A DNA stretch of 10,070 nt, from contig JARPAQ010000027.1 in assembly GCA_029460375.1 (NCBI GenBank), positions 1 through 10,070 on the forward strand, in the 5' to 3' direction. This DNA is from Nitrososphaerota archaeon (GTDB lineage Archaea; Thermoproteota; Nitrososphaeria; Nitrososphaerales; JACPRH01). Shown here in pieces: positions 1 through 7,498 of the stretch (positions within the stretch are counted from its first letter, which is position 1; every line of letters starts with the position of its first letter). The translations under genes and the position numbers were made by a program. Under the pieces are notes generated by a model, which was given only the letters and a program-made list of their open reading frames with translations, did not search any database and was not told the origin of the DNA.

Positions 1-132
1 AGGAAGGCTGGAAAGAAGAGGATAGCGAGGATGGTTGACAGCCCCTATCATCCTGAGCAGGAGGCAGTATTCATGCTTAGTGAGATGGGTGTCAGCGACC
101 TAGATGAAGATGCGCCTTCGAAAAGACGTTAG
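1..132 (+). CDS. 3' end of an unidentified protein (partial)
   Basis: An open frame runs from the left edge to a TAG at 130-132, giving the last 43 residues of a protein that begins outside the window. The visible part starts with a basic stretch (RKAGKKRIARM), continues through MVDSPYHPEQEAVFMLSEMG, and ends in an acidic then basic tail (DLDEDAPSKRR). I do not recognise the family, and too little is present to assign a fold. It points the same way as the surface-protein gene but is separated from it by 121 bp containing a good TATA box, so the two are probably transcribed separately. T-rich tracts just after the stop (about 144-170) could serve as an archaeal terminator; this is weak. The frame could be spurious, but its composition and clean stop favour a real gene. 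Confidence 0.55.
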   Translation, partial: RKAGKKRIARMVDSPYHPEQEAVFMLSEMGVSDLDEDAPSKRR

Positions 133-212
133 ATGCCTAGTGCAGTTTTATGTTATGCTTTTGGCAGATATGCTTGGATTTGTCGCGGGGGCGTCTGATG
201 CAAATAACATGC

Positions 213-222
213 TTTTTATAAA
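213..222 (+). promoter_or_regulatory. TATA box for the surface-protein gene
   Basis: TTTTTATAAA is a close match to the archaeal TATA consensus. Its centre near 218 predicts transcription starting about 26 bp downstream, near 244, leaving a leader of about 10 nt before the ATG at 254. No strong Shine-Dalgarno sequence precedes that ATG, which fits a very short leader. The distances are general archaeal rules, not measurements on this genome. Confidence 0.6.
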
Positions 223-253
223 GTTGCGTAGGGTCGGGGATGAGTGAGCCTCA

Positions 254-2914
254 ATGGTGTCTAAATCATCAGCAGCCCTTATCACCGCTCTTCTTCTTTC
301 AACTATTCTAGTCTACCAACCGCCCCTTGTTTCATCTCAGACAGACTACTCTGAAGAAGTCCTAGTGACTATCATAGGAAACTCTGCATACTGGGAGATA
401 AACTTGAAGGGAGGTAATGCTACGATCCCTGAGCTCAACGAAATCGAGAGCGAAGCAAGTGGTGTATCAAGCTATCAGCTGTCAACTATTGATGCATCTA
501 GGTGGTCACCCGAATTCGAACTTTTCTCCAGCGCGGGTTACAACCTGTTAGGATTCGACGCTACCCCTACATCAGGGATTCTTTTGAAGATCAAGTCGAA
601 TAGTTTCGAGGCTGCTGAACGGTTTGCGGGCGCGTTGAGTCGGTTTCTGCATCTGAGCTTCGCTAAATACACTTCTTCTGGCGGAGTGTACACATTCTAT
701 TCACATATGGAGTTCAGTCTGGTGAAGGGCAAGCTGTGGGACGCTGTGCCAGTCCAGTATGACGGTGTCGCCCGGCTTATCGATAAGGACATTTTCACAT
801 TACAAGGTGTGCCTATCTTCAAGGTTTCAGGAGCGAAGGTAGACGATGGGTTTGTACACATAGTGACGATAGCGGGGCTTGAACAGAATGTACTCTCTGT
901 GCAGAACGAGTTCAAACTCGTAAAACTCCTGAGTGACATCAATAATACAAAAGCTTCCTCTGTATCCTCTTCATCCACAGTAACTATAAACACTATAGGC
1001 AGCTTTGTAACATACAGCGATGAAGGTGTTGTCAATAACTTCCCTGAAAATAGATCAGCAACCGTAACTGTAACCGTCGAATCTGGAGAAAACTTCCCTG
1101 ATATATCTCTCGATCTGGCTCAGACTTTCCCCGCAGTGATAGCGACTAGAGATGTAGATAGAGCCGCTCTGAACCAAGGTGATATCGTCACAGTAGGCAT
1201 ACGGGTAAAAAACGCTGCGCCTCTCGGATCCACCCCTGTGGGAAACATTACTGTAAATGAAGACTGGTGGAAAGATATAGAGAAGTTAGAGTTCGTAGAC
1301 GGTGAAACCAGCAGAAGCCTAGGGCACCTCGCCCCAGGAGTAGAGTTCACGCTAGCCTATCGATTACGGCTCACCTCCTCTGAACAAGGAGAAGTCGTCG
1401 CTCCTCCGAGCGACGTAACCTACTCCTATGAAGTTGAAGGTGGCGAGGTTGAGGAGAGTGCGAAGATCAACCCGTTAACATTGGTTCTCAACGATATCCG
1501 TCCAGCAATAAGTATCGAAGCGTCCGTTGAAACAGGAGCTCCTCCGATACTTAGCACAACCCCGATCAACCTTACTATAAGAAATAGTGGCAATGGGCAT
1601 GCGACCAACCTTGAAGTCGAAGGTAATTCTAGGCAGAGTCTTCTATCCGGTGACATTTGGAGGTTGTCTGTGGATATGTCCTCAATGTCTCTTACTGATT
1701 TGATATCTTCTCGAGTCTGGTCTGTAACTTGGAATGAAGGGGGAGAAAGAAAAGAAGCTGCATCGAACAGCGTAACACTCCACTATAACATCACAGGAGT
1801 GAGAATACCTCAATTCAACGTGGTGAGAAGTATCGTCCACACAGTCAAAGACGGAAAGAATCTGGTGAACGAGACGTTATCTATAAACAACGAAGGCGCC
1901 AGCAGCCTAGATCGGGTTGTTCTAAGAGGAGAGCTGCCCAAAGGCTTCCAATTTCTAGACGGTAACTACTCCTTGCAAGGGGATACATTGTCTACCGAGG
2001 CTACCAGCATCGAGACCGGTAAAAGCAAAACATACAGTTACTCAGCGATAATATCAGATGCTGATGAGAACTACGTAGTCCAGCCTACAGAGGTCTCAGT
2101 TGAAGCCTCAGGATTGAAGATCGTCCGCCTATCAAAGTCGCTGGTGCTTCCCTTGGGTGTCAAAGTCTTGAAGGATTTTGAGACCACTGCCAACTTCATT
2201 GGCGCAAATATAACTGTCGACGCGAAAGTTGTCAATAAGGGATCCATACCTATATTCGATGTCAACCTCAATGTTGGAGAAGACACCTTCTTGAAGATGG
2301 TGGATGGTGAGGTTGTCCATAGTGCAGAGGAGTTAGGTAAGGGTGAAAGTCTAGGCTCACAAAATAAGGTTATGCTCTTGAGCGCAGGTAGGTTCGAGGT
2401 GTTAAAAGCGACCGCATCCTTCACTATAGCAGGATCCTCGGTCTCTCAGTCTTCAGAATCAGTCTTGGTGGACGTATATGAACCAATCACTGCCGAAATG
2501 ACAATAAGCCCCAGTAGCCCCGTTGAGAATCAGGGGTTCACGCTGGTGCTCACGATTAATAATCCGTCGGTAGCCCCTGTGCAAGACGTAAGGGTGAACG
2601 TAAACTTACCGTCGGAAATTCGTGTAGTGGAAGGGTCTTTACAATTAACCGCTGAAGAGCTCGGTGCAAACACATCTGTAACAAGGAGTGCGAGTCTTGT
2701 AGTAGGCGCTCCGATGGTGCTCTCTATAGATCCACCTACAGTACAATTCAAATATGGTGAAGACACATTCAGAGGGACATCTAAACCTTTAGACATCTTG
2801 ATTGAGGATAATATCCCGTTAAGATACGGTGTCCCCTTAATCATCGCCGCTCTGCTGATCTTGGCGACTGCTTTCTTCGCCAGAAGAGCTGTATTCTCTA
2901 AGAAGACTCAATAG
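254..2914 (+). CDS. Secreted, membrane-anchored surface protein with tandem Ig-like (COG1361/DUF11-type) repeats
   Basis: This 886-residue protein probably sits on the outer face of the cell. Residues 1-29 form a signal peptide (Lys4, a hydrophobic core, then a VSSQT-like cleavage region). Residues about 855-875 form one transmembrane helix, followed by a short basic tail (ARRAVFSKK), so the bulk would be extracellular with the C-terminus inside. Residues about 30-290 are a region I cannot assign. After that come about five beta-sandwich modules, each with a V-x-N-x-G-like strand and a later valine-rich strand, near residues 316-336, 440-457, 542-565, 657-676 and 766-785. This pattern is typical of COG1361/DUF11/CARDB surface proteins. 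About ten N-x-S/T sequons (for example N55, N266, N331, N439, N512, N652, N806) suggest N-glycosylation. There is no visible catalytic motif. Roles such as adhesion or cell-envelope structure are inference. The gene is tail to tail with tes, with 14 bp between stops. Confidence 0.85.
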   Translation: MVSKSSAALITALLLSTILVYQPPLVSSQTDYSEEVLVTIIGNSAYWEINLKGGNATIPELNEIESEASGVSSYQLSTIDASRWSPEFELFSSAGYNLLGFDATPTSGILLKIKSNSFEAAERFAGALSRFLHLSFAKYTSSGGVYTFYSHMEFSLVKGKLWDAVPVQYDGVARLIDKDIFTLQGVPIFKVSGAKVDDGFVHIVTIAGLEQNVLSVQNEFKLVKLLSDINNTKASSVSSSSTVTINTIGSFVTYSDEGVVNNFPENRSATVTVTVESGENFPDISLDLAQTFPAVIATRDVDRAALNQGDIVTVGIRVKNAAPLGSTPVGNITVNEDWWKDIEKLEFVDGETSRSLGHLAPGVEFTLAYRLRLTSSEQGEVVAPPSDVTYSYEVEGGEVEESAKINPLTLVLNDIRPAISIEASVETGAPPILSTTPINLTIRNSGNGHATNLEVEGNSRQSLLSGDIWRLSVDMSSMSLTDLISSRVWSVTWNEGGERKEAASNSVTLHYNITGVRIPQFNVVRSIVHTVKDGKNLVNETLSINNEGASSLDRVVLRGELPKGFQFLDGNYSLQGDTLSTEATSIETGKSKTYSYSAIISDADENYVVQPTEVSVEASGLKIVRLSKSLVLPLGVKVLKDFETTANFIGANITVDAKVVNKGSIPIFDVNLNVGEDTFLKMVDGEVVHSAEELGKGESLGSQNKVMLLSAGRFEVLKATASFTIAGSSVSQSSESVLVDVYEPITAEMTISPSSPVENQGFTLVLTINNPSVAPVQDVRVNVNLPSEIRVVEGSLQLTAEELGANTSVTRSASLVVGAPMVLSIDPPTVQFKYGEDTFRGTSKPLDILIEDNIPLRYGVPLIIAALLILATAFFARRAVFSKKTQ

Positions 2915-2928
2915 CTATCTATCAGGCG

Positions 2929-4590
2929 CTAGTTTTTCTGATAGAGATTGGTGCAGGTATGTTCAGCATCCCGCGCAGAGTATTCTCCAGCTTTGGGGCA
3001 GCCGCAGTTTGAATGGTGCGGGCGTCGCCTAAGTTCGCCACGGTACATAGAGTCTTCAAGCTTCTTGCCGGTCTTCTTCTCCCATTCTTCAGTGGGTAAC
3101 CCATACTTCTGCTGGATGGGGTCTCGGTACCATTCGGGTATGACGTTGAAGGCGCAGAAGGGGATTATTCTCTTATCTGGCGTAAGGTAATGTATGTCAC
3201 ATCGTTTTACACGCTCGATATCTTGATTATACTTGTCTTGAAAGTGCATCATACCTAGGAATAGAGACTTCTTATGGAAGTCGCCTAGCGCGCTGTAGTC
3301 ATGTCTGACTAGAGCGTTAAAGAGCAGCTTGGCAACTCTCAACTCTTGAGGCTGCTTCTTCTTGTCGATGAAGCTCCCCAGCTTGCTCATCATCTTCGTA
3401 CCCACCCAGATCTTGCTCGCGCCTTCTTTCAGTTCATCCGACTTTTCTCTAAGATACTCAAACAAGCCCTCTATATCGACAAACGATGATAGGGGTATTA
3501 GCCGGTCACCATCCTTGAAGACGTATGTTCCAGCTCCACAGGCAAAGTGTATGGAGAGCTCATACTCCTCCTTCTTCGTCAATCCCTCCACAAAATGAGT
3601 GATAGGTACGCAGGAAGGAACCGGAAACCAAGCCGAAGTCGGGATCTCCCCTTCAGTCTGCTCTTCAATCAGCTTCATGCAGTCCGGGATGGTAATCCGA
3701 AACTTCATACGCTCCTCCCTCGGCGTCCTTCCGACAAGAGAAACCGGTTGAAAGTTGACCGAACGGATAATGTCAATGTTACGTTGAGCATACCTTATAA
3801 TCGCACTCAATTCATGATCATTCACGGTTCTTAACACAGTCGGAACAAGCACTATCCCCAGCCCTACAGACCTACAGTTGTCTAAGGCGTAGGGTACCTC
3901 CCAATGGTTCTTGGGATTCGTCTTAGCTGTAACTCCATCGAAGCTCAGATAGACGGTGTTAACACCGGCCTCCCTGACTTCTCTGGTGAAGTCGGGATCT
4001 GTAGCGAGTTTTATCCCATTAGTGTTCAGCTGGATGTGTTCGATATGCTCCTCTTTTAGTATCTTAATTATATCGACGAGATCTTCCCTCAAGGCAGGTT
4101 CTCCCCCCGTTATCTGTATAGCCTTCCCTGGAACAGGCTTCTGAGCCCTCAGTGTCTTGGCCATATCCCTAACCTGATCCAGTGTTGGTTCATAGATATA
4201 GCCGCCATCAATCCCCTTCTTAGCGTAAAAGAAGCAGTACCAGCAAGTGAGATCACACCTATTGGTAGCTACAAGGTTCGCCAGAGCTGTATGAGTCAGG
4301 TGGTCACCACAAAGCCCACAGTCTTCGGGACAAGCATACTTTTCCTTAGATATCTGGGGGTTCTCTATCCCCCTTCCTTCGTGAGCAAATCTGCTGAACT
4401 TTAGATATATTTCGTATGACCCGAAGTATAGATCTTCGAACTCGCCGTGCTGGGGGCATTCTTTACGTATCCAGACCTTCTGCTCTCTCTCAAATATGGC
4501 GGCCGGTAGGGTTTGGTTGCATTCTGGGCAGATGCTGTGCGTCATAAGTATTGGAGTTTCTTTACTTTTGGGTTGCTGTACTTGGGTCAA
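2929..4590 (-). CDS. tes: Radical SAM tetraether lipid synthase (Tes, MJ0619-like)
   Basis: Tes couples phytanyl chains of two archaeol-type lipids by radical chemistry to form the biphytanyl chains of GDGT membrane lipids. The 553-residue sequence carries the radical-SAM CxxxCxxC motif at C112-C116-C119, followed by the GGEP motif at 162-165. Extra cysteine sets resemble those of characterised Tes/MJ0619: an N-terminal C21-x2-C24 with C45, a C87-x3-C91-x2-C94 group, and C-terminal C464, C479, C529, C531 and C546, consistent with several metal or Fe-S sites. No B12-binding domain is seen, which argues against the GDGT-ring synthases GrsA/B. The longest frame begins with TTG at 4590; an in-frame ATG at 4545 (residue 16) would still keep every cysteine, and neither start has a clear Shine-Dalgarno. 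The gene diverges from a TrmB-like regulator. A Tes paralogue with another lipid-bridging role cannot be excluded by reading alone. Confidence 0.88.
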   Translation of the reverse strand: MTQVQQPKSKETPILMTHSICPECNQTLPAAIFEREQKVWIRKECPQHGEFEDLYFGSYEIYLKFSRFAHEGRGIENPQISKEKYACPEDCGLCGDHLTHTALANLVATNRCDLTCWYCFFYAKKGIDGGYIYEPTLDQVRDMAKTLRAQKPVPGKAIQITGGEPALREDLVDIIKILKEEHIEHIQLNTNGIKLATDPDFTREVREAGVNTVYLSFDGVTAKTNPKNHWEVPYALDNCRSVGLGIVLVPTVLRTVNDHELSAIIRYAQRNIDIIRSVNFQPVSLVGRTPREERMKFRITIPDCMKLIEEQTEGEIPTSAWFPVPSCVPITHFVEGLTKKEEYELSIHFACGAGTYVFKDGDRLIPLSSFVDIEGLFEYLREKSDELKEGASKIWVGTKMMSKLGSFIDKKKQPQELRVAKLLFNALVRHDYSALGDFHKKSLFLGMMHFQDKYNQDIERVKRCDIHYLTPDKRIIPFCAFNVIPEWYRDPIQQKYGLPTEEWEKKTGKKLEDSMYRGELRRRPHHSNCGCPKAGEYSARDAEHTCTNLYQKN

Positions 4591-4689
4591 GGCTTATTAC
4601 CACTGGCGGTTGTAAGTATAGTGTTAGGGTTTAGATTTAACCGTTTCTAAATTGGTCTACAGGTGAAAGGTAGGTGAATAGGGGTTTCC
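4591..4689. promoter_or_regulatory. Divergent tes / TrmB promoter region with inverted repeat
   Basis: These 99 bp separate two outward-facing genes. A TATA-like element (GATTTAAC, about 4634-4641) is placed to start the regulator transcript near 4664, leaving a leader that contains GGTGAA at 4676-4681 ahead of the GTG at 4690. Read on the other strand, TTAAATC in the same place or ACTATAC near 4616-4622 could serve tes. A 6-bp inverted repeat, TTTAGA at 4630-4635 and TCTAAA at 4646-4651, flanks the TATA-like element, a position where a bound regulator would block polymerase. Six-base arms can arise by chance, so calling it an operator is a hypothesis. Confidence 0.4.
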
Positions 4690-5445
4690 GTGAGTGAGAA
4701 GACGTGGAGGGCTCTAAAGGATTTAGGGCTTACGCAGTATGAGATAAAGGCGTATGTAGCGCTGTTGGCTCGGGGTCAGATGCCGGCTAACCTCATAAGC
4801 AGAGAGTCTGAAGTGCCCTATTCAAAGATATATGAGGTTCTGGGGAACCTTGAGAAGAAGGGTTGGGTCGAGACGGACCATGATCGCCCAGCCAGATACT
4901 ACGCCAAGTCTCCGTCTATGGCTTTAGAGACTGTTAAGACAAAGGTTGAGAGCGAAATAAAGAGAAATGAAAACCAAATAGTTAGGGAGCTTCAACCGCT
5001 ATTCGAGAACAAGGAGACCAGAGAAAGGCCAAGTATCTGGATAGTCCGAGGGGAGTTCAATATTTTGACTAGGATGCGACAGGTACTTTCAGGCTGTGAA
5101 AGGGAACTTCTGATAGTCATACCCACGATACTTGACGAAGTTGTAGAACTTCTGACACCGATACTTTCAACTCTGAAGAATAGAGGTGTAAAGATGACTA
5201 TCATGACGACTAAGGATGTAGATACCAGAGTCCTGAATCGACTAGCCCACCTATCTGAACTTCGAGTGCGAGATCAGATGTTCGGAGGAGGCGTAATTTG
5301 TGACGGCAAAGAGGTTATCCTTCTCCTCGGAGAAGAAGAGCAGACCAAATCCACCATAGCCATCAGCTCAGAACACATAGGGTTGGCGAAGCTGGCAAGG
5401 AGCTACTTCACATATCTTTGGAACGAAGCTAAACCCTACAGGTAA
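4690..5445 (+). CDS. TrmB-family transcriptional regulator
   Basis: This 251-residue protein is probably a DNA-binding regulator. Residues about 8-75 form a TrmB-type winged helix-turn-helix: LGLTQYEIKAYVALL is the family's opening helix, VPYSKIYEVLGNLEKKGWVE is the recognition helix and start of the wing, and ARYYAKSP closes the wing. Residues about 76-108 are a charged helix likely to dimerise. Residues about 113-251 resemble the C-terminal phospholipase-D-like domain of TrmB proteins (WIVRGEFNI, ELLIVIPT, VKMTIMTT). At 251 residues it is shorter than the roughly 340-residue sugar-binding TrmB of Thermococcales, so its ligand, if any, is unknown. The GTG start at 4690 is chosen because it begins exactly at the conserved N-terminus and has GGTGAA upstream. 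It is head to head with tes and may regulate tes, itself or both. Its stop lies 3 bp from the stop of inositol-1-phosphate synthase. Confidence 0.85.
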   Translation: MSEKTWRALKDLGLTQYEIKAYVALLARGQMPANLISRESEVPYSKIYEVLGNLEKKGWVETDHDRPARYYAKSPSMALETVKTKVESEIKRNENQIVRELQPLFENKETRERPSIWIVRGEFNILTRMRQVLSGCERELLIVIPTILDEVVELLTPILSTLKNRGVKMTIMTTKDVDTRVLNRLAHLSELRVRDQMFGGGVICDGKEVILLLGEEEQTKSTIAISSEHIGLAKLARSYFTYLWNEAKPYR

Positions 5446-5448
5446 CAT

Positions 5449-6516
5449 CTATCTTTCGCGTTTACCTTCCACAAACTCTAGAAGAGCATGTTTCGCATCG
5501 TTGTACGGCATCTGGACCGGCGGGTGTTTGAAGCAGTAAGCTGATACACTCTCCAAGGCGCCAGAAACCCCTCTTTCAAGCGCTATCTTGGTGCCGCGGA
5601 TTGCGTCTATCATTACACCTGCGCTGTTGTAGGCGTCAATTACATGAAGCTTTATATCTATCGTGAGGGGGATATCTCCAAAGTACCTTCCTTTCAGGTA
5701 TATGTAGCAGATCTTATCGTTATCCAAGAATCTTACATAGTCACTGGGCCCTATTCGGGTCGGAACCTTGTACGGTGTCATCGCCTTAACCGCGCTGGTC
5801 TTGCTCACCCTCTTATCAGCTAAGCGAGACTCCTCCTGCATATTCAGGAAATCCGTATCACCCCCAATATTCAGCTGATATGTCTCATCAACCTTGACAC
5901 CCCTGTCGACACATAGCTTCACAAGAGTCTTATGAAGAACAGTCGCACCGAGCTGGCTCATAACATCATCACCCGCAACAGGTAACCCAGCCTCCTCAAA
6001 CCTACTTCGCCAAACTGGATCAGACGCTATAAAGACCGGCATAGCGTTAATGAATGCAACCCCTGCCTTCAGTGCCTGCTCGGCGTAAAACTTGGTAGCA
6101 TCAGTGCTTCCTACGGGGAGATAACTTAATATGATTTCTGCGCCTGAATCTTGGATAGCCTTGGATACATCTACGGGTTTCTCTCCATCTGTCTTCACGG
6201 TTCCGGAGAGGTACTTCCCGACTCCGTCTAGAACAGGCCCCTTCTGAACCTTCAACCCTAAGTTTGGTACATCGGTTATCTTCACTGTGTTGTTCGGCTC
6301 CTTGAAGATGGCTTCTGAAAGATCCTTCCCCACCTTTTCTCGGTCTGCATCAAAAGCCGAAACAAACTCGATGTCACCCGGCTCCAGTCCCCCCAGATTA
6401 TATGCCATAAGTCCAACTGTATCTTCAGCACCATGATCCCTATAGTAATGTACTCCTTGAACAAGCGCTGAAGCACAGTTTCCAACGCCGACTATCGAAA
6501 CTTTGATTTTTCCCAT
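5449..6516 (-). CDS. ino1: Inositol-1-phosphate synthase (myo-inositol-phosphate synthase)
   Basis: The enzyme converts glucose 6-phosphate to L-myo-inositol 1-phosphate with NAD as a recycled cofactor, in the cytoplasm. In archaea the product feeds inositol-phosphate lipid headgroups and, in some thermophiles, di-myo-inositol phosphate. The N-terminal Rossmann motif is GVGNCA at residues 10-15. Conserved family blocks follow: AGDDVMSQLGATVLHK (181-196), NIGGDTDFLN (216-225), ADKRVSKTSAV (233-243) and DIKLHVIDAYNSAG (287-300), which include the lysines and aspartates of the active site. At 355 residues it matches the short archaeal/mycobacterial type. The ATG at 6516 is preferred: it begins right at the Rossmann strand and has GGGGGAGGT 12 nt upstream (6537 to 6529). 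Upstream in-frame codons as far as a GTG at 6612 would overlap the divergent phosphatase gene and add an unconserved tail. Confidence 0.93.
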   Translation of the reverse strand: MGKIKVSIVGVGNCASALVQGVHYYRDHGAEDTVGLMAYNLGGLEPGDIEFVSAFDADREKVGKDLSEAIFKEPNNTVKITDVPNLGLKVQKGPVLDGVGKYLSGTVKTDGEKPVDVSKAIQDSGAEIILSYLPVGSTDATKFYAEQALKAGVAFINAMPVFIASDPVWRSRFEEAGLPVAGDDVMSQLGATVLHKTLVKLCVDRGVKVDETYQLNIGGDTDFLNMQEESRLADKRVSKTSAVKAMTPYKVPTRIGPSDYVRFLDNDKICYIYLKGRYFGDIPLTIDIKLHVIDAYNSAGVMIDAIRGTKIALERGVSGALESVSAYCFKHPPVQMPYNDAKHALLEFVEGKRER

Positions 6517-6594
6517 ACCTATACTCAAACCTCCCCCTAGTCGAGGTGATAAAAAAGATTTCTTAACTGGTTGTTCTTTAATTACGTGACCTCC
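6517..6594. promoter_or_regulatory. Divergent ino1 / phosphatase promoter region
   Basis: These 78 bp lie between two outward-facing genes. GATAAAAAAG at 6548-6557 is a TATA-like element that would start the rightward transcript near 6578 and leave about 17 nt before the ATG at 6595, including GTGA at 6586-6589. On the other strand, TAATTAAAG near 6576-6584 would give a transcript start near 6553, so the leader would include the strong ino1 Shine-Dalgarno GGGGGAGGT (6537 to 6529). The element positions are read by eye. Confidence 0.4.
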
Positions 6595-7413
6595 ATGGTG
6601 GGTACGGCGCACATGAATTACCTGACTGTACTGATCGAACTGTTCGATGCAGCTGAACGTGTTGCTGAACAGCTACGGTTAAGCGGCGAGGCTGCTCAGC
6701 CTCTCACTAGAGGATCATTTGGTGATCTCACATACCGAATAGACAAGGAAGTGGAGACCGCTATCATTAAAGTTGTAAAGAAGCATCTTCCAGACTCACT
6801 TATCATAAGTGAAGAGGCGGGATTAATAGGTGACATAAACGGCTCCCCGCTTGTCCGAATAGACCCCGTGGATGGAAGTACCAACGCCTCTCATTCCGTA
6901 CCCCTCTACTCATCAGCAGTAACAATAGTGGACGGATACAGGTTCAGAGACGTAGCAGCCGCAGGAGTAGTAGATATTGTTCACGGCGACCGCATCATCT
7001 CCAGCGAAAGGGGGAAGGTGACTATCAACGGGCGTCCAGCACACCCGTCCTCAGCGAAGTCGTTAGATCGTGCCTATGTCAACCTGAACATAAAAGCTGG
7101 AGATATAGGTGGAACTGGGGAGTGGTTAATGTCTCTGCTTAGGAAAATAAGGTATCCCCGCTTTTTCGGCTCAGCGGCCCTAGAGACGGCGTATGTAGCC
7201 GCCGGTATTTCAAACGCCTATATCCAGCTCGCCCCAAATTTAAGAACATTTGACTGTATTGGTGCACTACATCTAGTGAAAGAGGCTGGCGGCTGGATTG
7301 AATGCCTGAACACTAATTTAGACAGTGTTGATCTTCGTAAGCCTGAAAGGTTCGCCTATGTAGCAGCTTGTGACGCCGCTATGGGCAAGTTGATAATGTC
7401 TACAAAGGTTTAG
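6595..7413 (+). CDS. Inositol monophosphatase / fructose-1,6-bisphosphatase family enzyme
   Basis: This is a metal-dependent sugar-phosphate phosphatase of the lithium-sensitive IMPase superfamily. The 272-residue form shows the family blocks in order: D44 and D50 in GDLTYRID, the metal-binding ISEEAG (E73, E74), DPVDGSTN at 90-97 (D90, D93), GSAALETAYVAAG at 192-204, and D220 in FDCIGAL, which matches the usual WDxAAG block with Trp replaced by Phe. Archaeal members such as MJ0109 often hydrolyse both inositol 1-phosphate and fructose 1,6-bisphosphate, so either activity is possible. Divergence from ino1 favours a role with inositol phosphates, which is inference. The ATG at 6595 is preferred, with GTGA 5 nt upstream; a TTG at 6571, GTG at 6598 and ATG at 6613 are alternatives. 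The Nudix gene follows on the same strand. Confidence 0.9.
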   Translation: MVGTAHMNYLTVLIELFDAAERVAEQLRLSGEAAQPLTRGSFGDLTYRIDKEVETAIIKVVKKHLPDSLIISEEAGLIGDINGSPLVRIDPVDGSTNASHSVPLYSSAVTIVDGYRFRDVAAAGVVDIVHGDRIISSERGKVTINGRPAHPSSAKSLDRAYVNLNIKAGDIGGTGEWLMSLLRKIRYPRFFGSAALETAYVAAGISNAYIQLAPNLRTFDCIGALHLVKEAGGWIECLNTNLDSVDLRKPERFAYVAACDAAMGKLIMSTKV

Positions 7414-7444
7414 CTGTTTCCAGACTGCCAACTAGTCTCATGGG

Positions 7445-7457
7445 ATATAATTAAAAG
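7445..7457 (+). promoter_or_regulatory. TATA box for the Nudix gene; it decides the start codon
   Basis: ATATAATTAAAAG is a strong archaeal TATA element. With a centre near 7450 it predicts a transcript start at about 7476. This is downstream of the first in-frame ATG (7460) and upstream of the second (7499), so the second is the likelier translation start. It also suggests the Nudix gene has its own promoter despite lying close behind the phosphatase gene. Confidence 0.5.
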
Positions 7458-7498
7458 TAATGCCTGTATTAACTTGGCGCACAGAGCTGGATAGCTGG

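Noticed and set aside
133..198. 21-codon frame starting with ATG directly after the stop of the left-edge gene.
   Set aside because: Very short, with unusual composition and no ribosome-binding site; most likely chance.
2948..4144. Several open frames on the + strand across tes, and similar ones on the minus strand across the surface-protein gene.
   Set aside because: They are antisense shadows of clearly assigned genes, with no family motifs and poor composition.
6517..6612. N-terminal extension of inositol-1-phosphate synthase back to a GTG at 6612.
   Set aside because: It would overlap the divergent phosphatase gene, lacks family-like sequence, and bypasses the strong Shine-Dalgarno before the ATG at 6516.
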